DNA of 64,000 bases from Oscillibacter faecalis_A (lineage in GTDB: Bacteria > Bacillota > Clostridia > Oscillospirales > Oscillospiraceae): contig NZ_JARFXX010000004.1 of the NCBI RefSeq assembly GCF_029218125.1, positions 62,001-126,000 on the forward strand, read 5' to 3'. Position numbers and translations under genes: made by a program. Positions 16,857-25,040 of the stretch are shown here, in pieces. Below the pieces are notes generated by a model. That model was not told the origin of the DNA and searched no databases. It saw only the letters and a list, made by a program, of their open reading frames with translations. How positions within the stretch are numbered: position 1 is the first letter of the stretch; each line of letters begins with the position of its first letter.

Positions 16857-16944
16857 GGCTGCGACATTGATAAGCCCCGGAACCTTGCCAAGAGCGTCAC
16901 GGTGGAATAACGCTGCGATTTTCGAAATGAGCGCAGCCGCGCTG
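16857..16944 (+). pseudogene. Second copy of the glmS 3' end
   Basis: These 88 bp repeat 16642-16729 without a single difference: the last 18 glmS codons, stop, and 34 bp of downstream palindrome. The copy starts right after the element's TGCGGGAT. Perfect identity suggests a recent event, unlike the 91% identical pheT pair. Confidence 0.95.
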
Positions 16945-17028
16945 TAACCAAACTTTTCCTGTATAAATTGCGCCGCCTGCCTTGACCGCTCCTTTCCTTT
17001 TTGGTATGATTGCCCTGTAGGGCGACAT

Positions 17029-17064
17029 AACACCACAGCTCGCCATGAGCTGTGGTGTTTTTTT
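17029..17064 (+). terminator. Intrinsic terminator
   Basis: AACACCACAGCT pairs with AGCTGTGGTGTT and is followed by seven Ts; it would end transcription from glmS before the SLH-GH25 gene. Confidence 0.88.
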
Positions 17065-17103
17065 GAGAGAGACCGTCGAAGTATGACGGAAAAAGGAGCG
17101 ATT

Positions 17104-18732
17104 ATGAAAAAGAAGATTGGAGGCTGGCTGGCGGCGGCTTTGCTGGCCGTGGGCTGCACGGCCATGACCGCGTCGGCCTTTACCGATACAACAGGGCATT
17201 GGGCGGAGGAGTCCATCAACAAATGGTCCGGGGAGTACGGCATCATTCAGGGCTATGATGACGGTACGTTCCGCCCGGATAATTCCATTACGCGGGGTGC
17301 GTTTGCTGGGATTCTGGACCGCTTTCTCCATTTTCAGGAGGTCTCCCCGGCAGATACGTTTTCCGATACGCCGGGTACCTACTGGGAGGATGCTATTTTA
17401 AAGCTCCACGCTGCCGGTGTGTATCTGGGCAATGAGGGTAAGGCACTGTCTAACAGTACCATCACCCGCCAGCAGGCGGTGGCGATGATCGGGCGGGCGT
17501 TCCGCATTGCGCCGGAGACCGTTTCGCTCAGCTATGAGGATGCGGCACAGGTTGCGGAGTATGCGGCCCCCTATGTTTCGGAATTTACGGCCCGGGGCTA
17601 TATCACGGATTCTGCCAATGGCCGCTTCCGGCCGACAGAGCCTATCACCCGGGCGGAAATCGTCAACATCCTTGGAAACATGGTCAATACGCTGGTGAAG
17701 GATACGGTGGAATGGACAGGTACGGCTCGGGGCAGCCTTTTGGTCAGCTCCACAGAGGGGGCTGTACTGAACCGGGCGGAGATAGACGGAGATTTGCTGG
17801 TGGCGCCGGGCGTCAGAGGCAAGGTAACGCTGATTGACTGCACGGTTTACGGAGAGATTCGCAATTTCGGCACGGCGGAGGTCATTTTTGAGAGCGGCAC
17901 GGCAGAGCCGGATACGCCCACAGAGCCGGAGAAGCCGGCCATTCAGCCCTCGGAGGTCTATACGCCCGGCACGCTGCTGGGCCGCACCATCACCTATGGC
18001 GGAAAGGAAGTGCCGCTTTACTGTGACCGGTCTCTGAACACCTTTGCGGACTTAAATTTTGCGTGGTCTCTTGACAAGCCGGACCGCTTGGAGTATCTGG
18101 GTGATGAGTTCCGCACTCGCTACGGCGTGGACATTTCCTCCTATCAGGGCACGGTGGACTGGAATGCTGTAGCCAATGACAATATTGACTTTGCCATGAT
18201 TCGGGTGGGCTACCGTGGCTACGGCACAGGCAGCCTGAATACCGACAGCCGCTATGAGGAAAACATTCGCGGCGCTTTGGACGCGGGGCTGGAAACGGGC
18301 GTGTACTTTTTCGCGCAGGCTATTACCGTTGAGGAGGCTATCGAGGAGGCGGATTACGTCATCAGTCTGCTGGAGGGCCTGGACATCGACGGGCCGGTGG
18401 CCTATGACTGGGAAATGCACGATTCCACCTACCGTGTCTACGGTACGTCTCCAGAGATGGCCACGGCCTGTGCGGTGGCGTTCTGCGAGCGGGTCAAGGC
18501 GGCGGGCTATACGCCGATGGTCTATGCGGGCTCGTATGTTACTTACATGAAGTACGATCAGGGGGCGCTGGCGGATTATATCAGTTGGTACCCGGAGTAT
18601 AAGGGCAGCTCCTCCGAGCGGCTGTGCCCGACGTTGGCTTACCACATGGATTACTGGCAGTTCTCCAGCAGTTGCACGGTAGCCGGCATCAACGGCCGGG
18701 TGGATATGAATTTGCAGTTTATCCGCAGATAA
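17104..18732 (+). CDS. SLH-domain GH25 muramidase
   Basis: A secreted cell-wall hydrolase of 542 residues. The signal peptide (KKKIGGWLAAALLAVGCTAMTASA) starts at the ATG at 17104, which has AAGGAG 7-8 bases upstream; the ATG at 17083 would add seven residues. Three S-layer homology repeats follow (FTDTTGHWAEESIN, FSDTPGTYWEDAILKL, and the third near ITRAEIVNILGNMV), which anchor proteins to the wall. A Pro/Glu-rich linker leads to a GH25 lysozyme domain (about residues 330-540) with GVDISSYQG and the catalytic pair in YDWEMHD. It probably cuts the MurNAc-GlcNAc bond during growth. Confidence 0.92.
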   Translation: MKKKIGGWLAAALLAVGCTAMTASAFTDTTGHWAEESINKWSGEYGIIQGYDDGTFRPDNSITRGAFAGILDRFLHFQEVSPADTFSDTPGTYWEDAILKLHAAGVYLGNEGKALSNSTITRQQAVAMIGRAFRIAPETVSLSYEDAAQVAEYAAPYVSEFTARGYITDSANGRFRPTEPITRAEIVNILGNMVNTLVKDTVEWTGTARGSLLVSSTEGAVLNRAEIDGDLLVAPGVRGKVTLIDCTVYGEIRNFGTAEVIFESGTAEPDTPTEPEKPAIQPSEVYTPGTLLGRTITYGGKEVPLYCDRSLNTFADLNFAWSLDKPDRLEYLGDEFRTRYGVDISSYQGTVDWNAVANDNIDFAMIRVGYRGYGTGSLNTDSRYEENIRGALDAGLETGVYFFAQAITVEEAIEEADYVISLLEGLDIDGPVAYDWEMHDSTYRVYGTSPEMATACAVAFCERVKAAGYTPMVYAGSYVTYMKYDQGALADYISWYPEYKGSSSERLCPTLAYHMDYWQFSSSCTVAGINGRVDMNLQFIRR

Positions 18733-18774
18733 TTGGTGTGCAGGCGGACAATGGGCCACACGGTCAATCAAAGT

Positions 18775-18814
18775 AAAAGGAAGCCGGCTTGCAATGCAAG
18801 CCGGCTTCCTTTTG
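18775..18814 (+). terminator. Intrinsic terminator
   Basis: An 18-bp perfect stem (AAAAGGAAGCCGGCTTGC and complement) with a 3-base loop, T-run after. It separates the housekeeping region from the mobile mosaic. Confidence 0.9.
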
Positions 18815-18879
18815 TTGTGGAATGGCATCCATATGAAGCGGCTGCCACAGAGCAGAAAAACTGTGCGGCTGCCGCTTTT

Positions 18880-19052
18880 GGCAGGACTCATCGGCGTAAT
18901 CCATCTCGGAAAACCTGTGAAGGAAGTAGAGTAAATGTTCCTTTTTTAGCCCCAGATCCTCCTTCAGTTTGGCGGCAGCCAGTGCGTTCTTAAGTTCCTG
19001 CCGCTGACCGTCCAGTTCGTCCATGCGCTGTTTGGTAGCCTCGTTAAAGATA
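18880..19052 (-). pseudogene. C-terminal fragment of a large serine recombinase
   Basis: The minus strand reads DIFNEATKQRMDELDGQR, then a coiled-coil and HLLYFLHRFSEMDYADESCQKR, which matches the C-terminal coiled-coil and following segment of large serine recombinases. Nothing of the resolvase or zinc-ribbon domains is left. It breaks at about 19052 against an abortive-infection fragment on the other strand. This is a scar of earlier integration at this locus. Confidence 0.7.
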
Positions 19053-19755
19053 TCAACCTCTATATATAATCATATTTGGAGATTCAAGTCTATTAGTTTT
19101 TGCAGCAGACATTTTAGGTGATATTGCAAGTGGCTTAACTGGAAGTAAGATTGCAAAATACTGTGTAGGATATTCAATAGAATACAATATTAAAATTCCT
19201 TATGCTACTTATCCTTTTCCTAAAAATGTTCCTAACAAGCGAACTGCTCTGTTGGAAAACTTAAAGTGTTTCAGCGATGTTCAACGCACCCATATTATTA
19301 AAGAATTATGTAAACTTCCCGAGGTGGAAGACAATCCCCAAGTCGAAATCTTAAAAAAGAAATTATCGGAGCGAACAGGGAGCACCACAAAAAATTCTGT
19401 AGATGCTAAGATTATCGCAAAAACACAACATTGGCTCGCCTCATATCCTCGAGCTCTCAAATCGTATAAGCAAGCTATCGAAAAATTTGAAAATGTTTCA
19501 CCGAATAGTATCTACAATCAATACAAACGAATTGTAGCATCCATTGGACTACCTCAAGCGCGCTTTCACGATTTACGTCACAGCTATGCTGTTGCTGCGA
19601 TTCAATCAGGGGATGATATTAAGACCGTACAAGGCAATCTGGGTCATGCAACTGCTTCCTTCACCTTAGATGTCTACGGGCACGTCACAGACCAAATGAA
19701 GCAAAACAGCGCAGCGAGGATGGAAAAGTTTATAGAAAAAGTGTCTGGCGAATAA
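19048..19755 (+). pseudogene. Chimeric remnant: AbiJ-like N-terminus joined to tyrosine integrase C-terminus
   Basis: One open frame without a proper start. The first part (to about 19500) reads ADILGDIASGLTGSKIAKYC, then NKRTALLENLKCF and KTQHWLASYPRALKSYKQA. It resembles abortive-infection proteins of the AbiJ N-terminal-domain group; this is a recollection of family sequences and is not certain. The last part (from SIYNQYKRIVASIGLP) is the end of a Tn916/lambda-type integrase, with RFHDLRHSYA, LGHA and the catalytic Tyr in LDVYGHV. The stretch is clearly more AT-rich than its neighbours. In-frame fusion may be chance following a deletion. Confidence 0.65.
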
Positions 19756-19776
19756 CCTTCGCCAGACATCTTTTTT
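19741..19776 (+). terminator. Terminator of the integrase remnant
   Basis: GTCTGGCGAA pairs with TTCGCCAGAC around the stop codon and a T-run follows. A second hairpin at 19871-19901 (AAAGCCTGTAACC and complement, then TTT) lies downstream. Confidence 0.8.
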
Positions 19777-19990
19777 GCTGAAACTTTACCACCCGAACAA
19801 GCGTAAATTCGCTTCTCGGAAGCTGTAAAGGGAAAACTAAAGGGAAAACCCATCGAAAACAAGTATGAAGAAAGCCTGTAACCATTGCGGTTACAGGCTT
19901 TTTCTGTGTCATAACGCAACACTATAGATTTTTTGAAATTTGCTTTAAAAAAACGTCGTATGACAGCAAGAAAAACTTGATGCACAGAAC

Positions 19991-20875
19991 TCACTTGTCT
20001 TTTGATTCTTCAGTTGTGTCAGAGACTGCGCCTTCCAGCAGATCTGTCACAACTTGATTAAGCTGTGCGGCGTTCTTCGGGGAGATGACCGGTGTGTCTG
20101 ACTGAGACTCAATGTCTTTTCTGGTTCGCCCGGCAACCTGGCCACCTGCTTTGGCAACTGCCAGATTCTCTTGGAAGGTCGTTGGTTTGCAATCTCTTGA
20201 AAACTGAGTGGTAGTGGCCTCCGCCAGCATATTCAGTACCAGTTCCAGCGTAGTCATGTTATCACGAAGGTTTTCCTTTTTCAAGCCCTTCAGATTTTTG
20301 TACTGCCAGGTGGACATGCCAGACCAGGCTCGGGAAATCTCGTCCGTGAGGATGGCGTACTCTACGCCTTTCTGCACACCGCGGGCATCCCATTCATCCG
20401 TCAGTTCTTTACGGACCTGGATAGCCTGCAGCCGCTGATTGATCCACTCACGGCTGTAACCCTTCTTGAGATAGGTTTCCAGAGCGCGGTCAATGGTCAG
20501 CTCTGGGTCGATGGTCTCCTCGATACGCTCTCGACCGACCTGTGCCAGCCACAACTTGAACGGTTCTGCCTTCGGGGAAGGAATAGACTGGATGATTCGG
20601 AGAAGCTGCTCGGTATCGGCTACATCAGTCAATCGTTTTTTGCCATCCGAAGCGGTCATTTTCAACTGGTTACAAGCTGTAACCGTTTCATTTCCCTCAT
20701 CCTTCAGGCGTTTCTTCGTTACCTTCCAGTAGTTACGAGCTGCCTGATAATCTGGCTGATCAGTCAGCACAGCTACCACATCAACGACGGAAAAGTACCA
20801 TTCTTCCTTTTCCTCATCCCATGCGGTTCGAATACGCTTGTCTTCGAACAGTTGGATATTATCGTTTTGTGCCAT
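19991..20875 (-). CDS. BRO-N domain protein (phage antirepressor-like)
   Basis: A 294-residue protein whose N-terminal third (NIQLFEDKRIRTAWDEEKEEWYFSVVDVVAVLT) is a BRO-N domain, the DNA-binding module of phage antirepressors and baculovirus BRO proteins. The middle part (DTEQLLRIIQSIPSPKAEPFKLWLAQVGRERI) is also well conserved in this group, found widely on clostridial mobile elements. The ATG at 20875 has GAGGTGA 7 bases upstream and is preferred to the GTG at 20884. The start overlaps the end of the phosphatase gene by 17 bases. It probably controls gene expression of the element. Confidence 0.87.
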   Translation of the reverse strand: MAQNDNIQLFEDKRIRTAWDEEKEEWYFSVVDVVAVLTDQPDYQAARNYWKVTKKRLKDEGNETVTACNQLKMTASDGKKRLTDVADTEQLLRIIQSIPSPKAEPFKLWLAQVGRERIEETIDPELTIDRALETYLKKGYSREWINQRLQAIQVRKELTDEWDARGVQKGVEYAILTDEISRAWSGMSTWQYKNLKGLKKENLRDNMTTLELVLNMLAEATTTQFSRDCKPTTFQENLAVAKAGGQVAGRTRKDIESQSDTPVISPKNAAQLNQVVTDLLEGAVSDTTEESKDK

Positions 20876-21341
20876 TTGAATCACCTCGTTCTGTCATGAA
20901 TTCTTTCAAAAGTCCTTGGCAGCCATCCAGCACATCCTGCCAGGTCGCCTCGAAGTCCTCGGTGTACCATGGGTCTGCCACATTGCCGGGATGGGCGGTG
21001 TGATCCATCAGGAGGGACATCTTGCCGACATAGTCGCCGCCGCAGATACGGTACATATCCCTGAGGTTGGCCTGGTCCATGCCGATCAGGAGATCGTATT
21101 CGTCGTAATCCCGATTTGTCAACTGCCGTGCGGCATGGCCTTCGCAGGAGATCCCATGCTCGGCCAGCTTGCGCCGTGCCGGAGGATAGACTGGGTTGCC
21201 GATCTCCTCCCGACTGGTAGCCGCTGATTCGATATGAAATTGCGATGCCAGTCCCGCCTTTTTTACCAAGTCCTTCATCACGAACTCGGCCATGGGGCTG
21301 CGGCAGATATTTCCATGACAGATAAACAGGATCCTCTTCAT
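20859..21341 (-). CDS. Low molecular weight protein-tyrosine phosphatase
   Basis: The 160-residue product begins MKRILFICHGNICRSPMAEF, carrying the CX5R phosphate loop (C8 to R14) of arsenate reductase-like phosphatases. The general-acid Asp is in VADPWYT near residue 122. The start is set at the M just before the loop; the frame extends upstream to 21410 but that part is not conserved. Overlap with the BRO-N gene suggests a shared transcript. Low-molecular-weight phosphatases sometimes join mobile elements as host-signalling cargo; the target is unknown. Confidence 0.92.
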   Translation of the reverse strand: MKRILFICHGNICRSPMAEFVMKDLVKKAGLASQFHIESAATSREEIGNPVYPPARRKLAEHGISCEGHAARQLTNRDYDEYDLLIGMDQANLRDMYRICGGDYVGKMSLLMDHTAHPGNVADPWYTEDFEATWQDVLDGCQGLLKEFMTERGDSNGTKR

Positions 21342-21822
21342 ACTGCGTTCTCTCCGAAATCTCATCGTTGCCCTCATTATACCACACATCGACCTTTTCG
21401 TCGAGAACACTTTCCAGATACGCAGAATCCTCGATCATTCGCAGAAGCTCCGCCTTGGATAGATTCCGTGCTGTAGCCTGCCGGATGTACCAGCGGCGCT
21501 CCTCTGCGGGCAGCTCTGCCTCCATGATCACAACGTTCTGTGTCCGATTCAAGTGAAGCGCTTCGCCAAGCAGTTCCGGCGTGCCGCTGTACAACTGCCA
21601 GAAATCCCGCATCCGGCGCACATTGCGCGGAGAGAAGCCGGTCATATCCGGGTATTGTTCTTTTATGAACTCCGCAGCAGATACCGCTGCACCCTTTTCC
21701 GAGTGGGCACAGACGGCCTTGCCGATTTCGCAGTACAGCTCCATCTGCGGTAGATCTGCTTTCATGACAGATTCCAGTGTGGCAAACATTGTGCTGTAGT
21801 CCACAGCCTTTCGGATATTCAT
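20881..21822 (-). CDS. DUF1016 N-terminal domain protein, C-terminus doubtful
   Basis: From the ATG at 21822 (GGAAAGGAG upstream) the first 160 residues are a DUF1016 N-terminal domain (MELYCEIGKAVCAHSEKGAA, FSPRNVRRMRDFWQLY, TQNVVIMEAELPAEERRWYI), the helical half of YhcG-type proteins. The usual PDDEXK nuclease half is missing. After SERTQ near 21341 the frame has no stop and runs to 20881 through the whole phosphatase gene in another frame; that tail has no family likeness and is Arg/Gly-rich like a shadow frame. Either the protein is truncated by DNA loss, or it really reads through. Treat 21342-21822 as the supported part. Confidence 0.7.
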   Translation of the reverse strand: MNIRKAVDYSTMFATLESVMKADLPQMELYCEIGKAVCAHSEKGAAVSAAEFIKEQYPDMTGFSPRNVRRMRDFWQLYSGTPELLGEALHLNRTQNVVIMEAELPAEERRWYIRQATARNLSKAELLRMIEDSAYLESVLDEKVDVWYNEGNDEISERTQYEEDPVYLSWKYLPQPHGRVRDEGLGKKGGTGIAISYRISGYQSGGDRQPSLSSGTAQAGRAWDLLRRPCRTAVDKSGLRRIRSPDRHGPGQPQGYVPYLRRRLCRQDVPPDGSHRPSRQCGRPMVHRGLRGDLAGCAGWLPRTFERIHDRTR

Positions 21823-21860
21823 AGTTTCTCCTTTCCGGCGCACAGCGCCTGATTCAACGC

Positions 21861-21910
21861 TCAAGGCAGAGAAAAACACGGTAACATCGCCGTGTTTTTC
21901 TCTGCCTTGA
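21861..21910. terminator. Very strong hairpin after the metallophosphoesterase
   Basis: A perfect 21-bp stem (TCAAGGCAGAGAAAAACACGG and complement, 8-base loop) lies 7 bases beyond the metallophosphoesterase stop and upstream of the DUF1016 gene. It contains its own T-tract in the right arm on both strands, so it could end transcripts either way. Confidence 0.75.
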
Positions 21911-21916
21911 CCTGTT

Positions 21917-22663
21917 TCAGATAACTTGTACGATCTGCTCCCAGAGCAGTATGTGCTTTTCATCAATGGCCCGGTTGTCGTGGTAATGGCCGAACAGCCA
22001 GTAGTGATAATGTGCTCTCTCCTTGACCTCCTGCAGGAAATCTGTGAGCGGGTCTGCCTCATTGTGGCGGTTTTCCATGAGAGCAATGCTGGTGGGAGCG
22101 CAGTGCGTGATAACATAGTCCACCGCCCAATCGACCTTGGCCAGATTTTTCCGTGCTTCAGCGTACTCCTCCTCAGAAGGCATCTCCTGCGCCCACCACG
22201 AAATGTGATTGATGCGATACCTCGCTCGGGGCTTTCTCTGCAGCATCAGGAGCTTTCGCTCAAAATCCGGAGCACCCGGTTCCAGAATGCCGTCCTCCGT
22301 ATCATGGCTTTTTGCTCCGCCCATGGTGAAGAAGTGATAGCCTTCCAGCTCGAAGACCTGTCCACGCATCAGGTGCAGGACATGAGAGCGAATGCGGTGT
22401 ACCTTGCCGCCGTGCCAGTCTTTCACCGGATATCGTTCCAGTGCGTCGTAGTTCTCATGATTCCCGCAGATGAAGGCCAGCGTGAACGGAAGACTTTCCA
22501 GCCAGTCCAATGCAGCCTCGTCACGGCCGTCTCCAAACCACACACCACCAAAGTCTCCGGCACAAATCACGATGTCCCGCTTTGTCATTTGTGCCTGCTC
22601 CGGGAAATATTTCGGCTTGAAGCGTTCAAAGTTTCCGTGGCAATCACCGGTTACAAAAATCAT
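21917..22663 (-). CDS. Calcineurin-like metallophosphoesterase
   Basis: A 248-residue metal-dependent phosphoesterase. Motifs: MIFVTGDCHGN (D-x-H), ICAGDFGGVW (GD), ICGNHENYDAL (GNHE), ITHCAP and LFGHYHDN (GH-x-H). The ATG at 22663 with AAGGTGG upstream is chosen; the frame begins a little earlier at 22699. Its start region overlaps the end of the neighbouring serine recombinase (stop at 22678) only if the longer start is used. The protein is a regular passenger of clostridial mobile elements. Its substrate cannot be told from sequence. Confidence 0.92.
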   Translation of the reverse strand: MIFVTGDCHGNFERFKPKYFPEQAQMTKRDIVICAGDFGGVWFGDGRDEAALDWLESLPFTLAFICGNHENYDALERYPVKDWHGGKVHRIRSHVLHLMRGQVFELEGYHFFTMGGAKSHDTEDGILEPGAPDFERKLLMLQRKPRARYRINHISWWAQEMPSEEEYAEARKNLAKVDWAVDYVITHCAPTSIALMENRHNEADPLTDFLQEVKERAHYHYWLFGHYHDNRAIDEKHILLWEQIVQVI

Positions 22664-22677
22664 CTTTCCACCTTCTT

Positions 22678-24297
22678 TCAGTACATAATTTTCTGGCAAA
22701 TCTCAATGCCACCCTTCAGGGTGACTGCGACCTCATCCTTGGATAGGATTTTTACTGTCTCCACCAGTTGGCGAACGGCGCTCTCGTCCCACTCTGTAAT
22801 GTGGGGCGATGCGTTTTCCAATGTCTGTGCGGCATCCATGATGCGCTGATTGGCTTTTGCCTGTTCGTTGTTATTCGTGAGGATCACGGACCGTTTTTCC
22901 TTCAGGAAAGTCTGCTCGTCCAGTATTTCTTTGAACTGACCGCCATAGGCGGCAGGATCATCCGTGGCCTTTTCCAGCAGTGTTTGGAACTGCTGCTCCA
23001 GCACCCTCAGCCTGCATTCAATATCTCCAAGGCTCATTGTGCCACCAGGGAATGGGATGAGCTCTGTTTCCATTGCAGCTGTGATCTGCCGAATCAAGCT
23101 ATTCTTGTCAGCCATGGCTGTATTCAGGACTGCGAGGATCGCTTGCTGGAGTGGTGCTTCATCCAGTGTGGGCGAATTGTGGCAGTATTTCTTACCGTAG
23201 TCCAATCGGCTCACACAGCGCCATACGACTCGTTTTTCCCCGTTTCGTGTCCATGTGCAGCGGCGATACAGGGTCCCGCACTCACCGCAGACCAACCGCT
23301 CCGAGAGCGCATACTTGCTGGCGTAGGAGGCCATCCCCGTGACTGCGTTCTTGGAGGGGCTCTTTGCTGCATTCCGCCGTGCCATCTCCGCCTGTACGGC
23401 ATCATACTTTTCACGGCTGACAATGCCCTCATGGTGATTTTCAATGAGGTACATGGGAAGTTGGCCTGTATTCTTGATAGCCTTGCGGTTGATAAAGTCC
23501 TGCCGGAAGGTCTTCTGCATCAGCACATCACCGCAGTATTTTTCATTCTGCAGGATGCTTCGGATGCGTGAGATGGTCCACTCCGGAGAATCCTCGGAGC
23601 ACTTGACGCCTTGCTGTTCCAGTTCCTCTTTGATCATCCGCAGGCTGGCTCCGGTGAGATAGCGCTCATAGATCCATCGGACGATTTCGGCCTGTTCCGG
23701 AATGATCTCCGGCTGACCATCCTCACCTTTGCGGTAGCCATACAGCTTTTTATATTGGATGCTGACCTTTCCGGCTTCCATGGCACGGCGTTTACCCCAT
23801 GTGACATTCGCGGAGATAGATTCACTTTCAGACTGGGCGAAGGCACCGGAGAGGGTGATTCGCAGCTCACTGTCCTCCTCCAGAGAATTGATGTTTTCCT
23901 TCTCGAAGATGACTGCGATGCCAAGTTGTTTGAGCGCCCGGATATAGTAGAGGCAGTCCACCGTATTGCGGGAGAAGCGGGAGACCGATTTGGTCAGGAT
24001 GACATCGATTTTCTTCTGGCGGCAGTGCCGGATCATCCGCATGAAGTCCTCACGCTTCTTGGCTGAGGTACCGGTGATGCCCTTGTCTGCAAAGATTCCG
24101 GCCATTGTCCATGCGGTGTTGGACATGATTTTATCGGTATAGTACTCTTTTTGCACCTCATAGCTGTTTGCCTGATCCTCCTCTTTAGTAGAAACTCGGC
24201 AGTAAGCTGCCACCCGGAGCTGTCTGCGGGCTTCTGCCTGACGGGTGGCTTCCGGCTTGGCAGGGATCTTAATTACTCTTGGGGCATCCTCGTTCAT
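22678..24297 (-). CDS. Large serine recombinase (third of the trio)
   Basis: A 539-residue integrase-type serine recombinase. The resolvase domain (residues about 25-170) has the nucleophile in AAYCRVSTKEEDQ and the active-site arginines in LTKSVSRFSRNT. The recombinase domain follows (YGYRKGEDGQPEIIPEQAEIVRWIYERY), then the zinc ribbon (CGECGTLYRRCTW, with a second Cys pair after it) and a coiled coil. All key residues are intact. Its start overlaps the stop of the preceding gene by 4 bases, so the three recombinase genes are translated as a coupled set. Confidence 0.95.
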   Translation of the reverse strand: MNEDAPRVIKIPAKPEATRQAEARRQLRVAAYCRVSTKEEDQANSYEVQKEYYTDKIMSNTAWTMAGIFADKGITGTSAKKREDFMRMIRHCRQKKIDVILTKSVSRFSRNTVDCLYYIRALKQLGIAVIFEKENINSLEEDSELRITLSGAFAQSESESISANVTWGKRRAMEAGKVSIQYKKLYGYRKGEDGQPEIIPEQAEIVRWIYERYLTGASLRMIKEELEQQGVKCSEDSPEWTISRIRSILQNEKYCGDVLMQKTFRQDFINRKAIKNTGQLPMYLIENHHEGIVSREKYDAVQAEMARRNAAKSPSKNAVTGMASYASKYALSERLVCGECGTLYRRCTWTRNGEKRVVWRCVSRLDYGKKYCHNSPTLDEAPLQQAILAVLNTAMADKNSLIRQITAAMETELIPFPGGTMSLGDIECRLRVLEQQFQTLLEKATDDPAAYGGQFKEILDEQTFLKEKRSVILTNNNEQAKANQRIMDAAQTLENASPHITEWDESAVRQLVETVKILSKDEVAVTLKGGIEICQKIMY

Positions 24298-25040
24298 TGC
24301 AGGTCGCTCCTTTCTATGACTTGCCCATTTTTTAATCGCAGTTTGACATTTTGGCGGGTCACCAGCACCTCGGACACGGTGCTTTTCAGAAGATCAGCGT
24401 TCAGTTCCGCCGCGCATTCGAATGCTGAGAAGAGGCGCCGGAGGCGATTTGTTTCATATTCTTCATCCCCCAGCGCAGCATATTGCTCCGACGCAAGCCG
24501 GAGGATCAGCACTTTGGCGTTATCCTCGTCGATTGGCTGCTGCTCCAGAGCATTATCCAGCGCCTCCTGCGTTTTGGAATATGTGACTGGCGTAGGACTG
24601 CGCCGATGCTGTATGTGGTCCGGGTAATTAGCGAGACCATTGAGCAGGTAGGTGACACTTTGTTCCACCCGCTCAGATGGTGGTGCACCGCAGAGCCTAC
24701 GCAGCACCTTTTGGGCTTCTGTCTTTTTCGGAAGTTGGGGCTTGTTTGAGCGTTTTTCATTTGCTGCGATGAACTGTTCCTTATCTATGAGCTTGGGATA
24801 TTCTTTTTCTCCGGTGTAGCGTGTGTCTGCCAGAATACGGGCGACCATATTTTTGTTCCAGAGCCGTCCCTCGTCGTATGGGATATCTTGCTGGCGAAGC
24901 GACTCCGTCAACTCATTCAAGGATTCTCCTGCAATATATCGGAGGAAAATCTCCTGCACAAGTTTCGCCTCTGATTCCTGTATGACGATCTTACCCAGAG
25001 CCATCTTGTAGCCGAAGGGCTGCTTCCGGTTTCCCATCAC
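24294..25040 (-). CDS. Recombinase-domain protein lacking the catalytic domain
   Basis: The 248-residue product starts directly in the second domain of a large serine recombinase (QPFGYKMALGKIVIQESEAKLVQEIFLRYIAGESL) and continues through DNA-binding helices (NKNMVARILADTRYTGE). It has no resolvase domain and no zinc-ribbon cysteines. It is flanked by and overlaps (4 bases each side) two full recombinases. Being intact and coupled argues against a decayed gene; it may act as a DNA-binding accessory or directionality partner. That role is inference. Confidence 0.85.
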   Translation of the reverse strand: MMGNRKQPFGYKMALGKIVIQESEAKLVQEIFLRYIAGESLNELTESLRQQDIPYDEGRLWNKNMVARILADTRYTGEKEYPKLIDKEQFIAANEKRSNKPQLPKKTEAQKVLRRLCGAPPSERVEQSVTYLLNGLANYPDHIQHRRSPTPVTYSKTQEALDNALEQQPIDEDNAKVLILRLASEQYAALGDEEYETNRLRRLFSAFECAAELNADLLKSTVSEVLVTRQNVKLRLKNGQVIERSDLQ

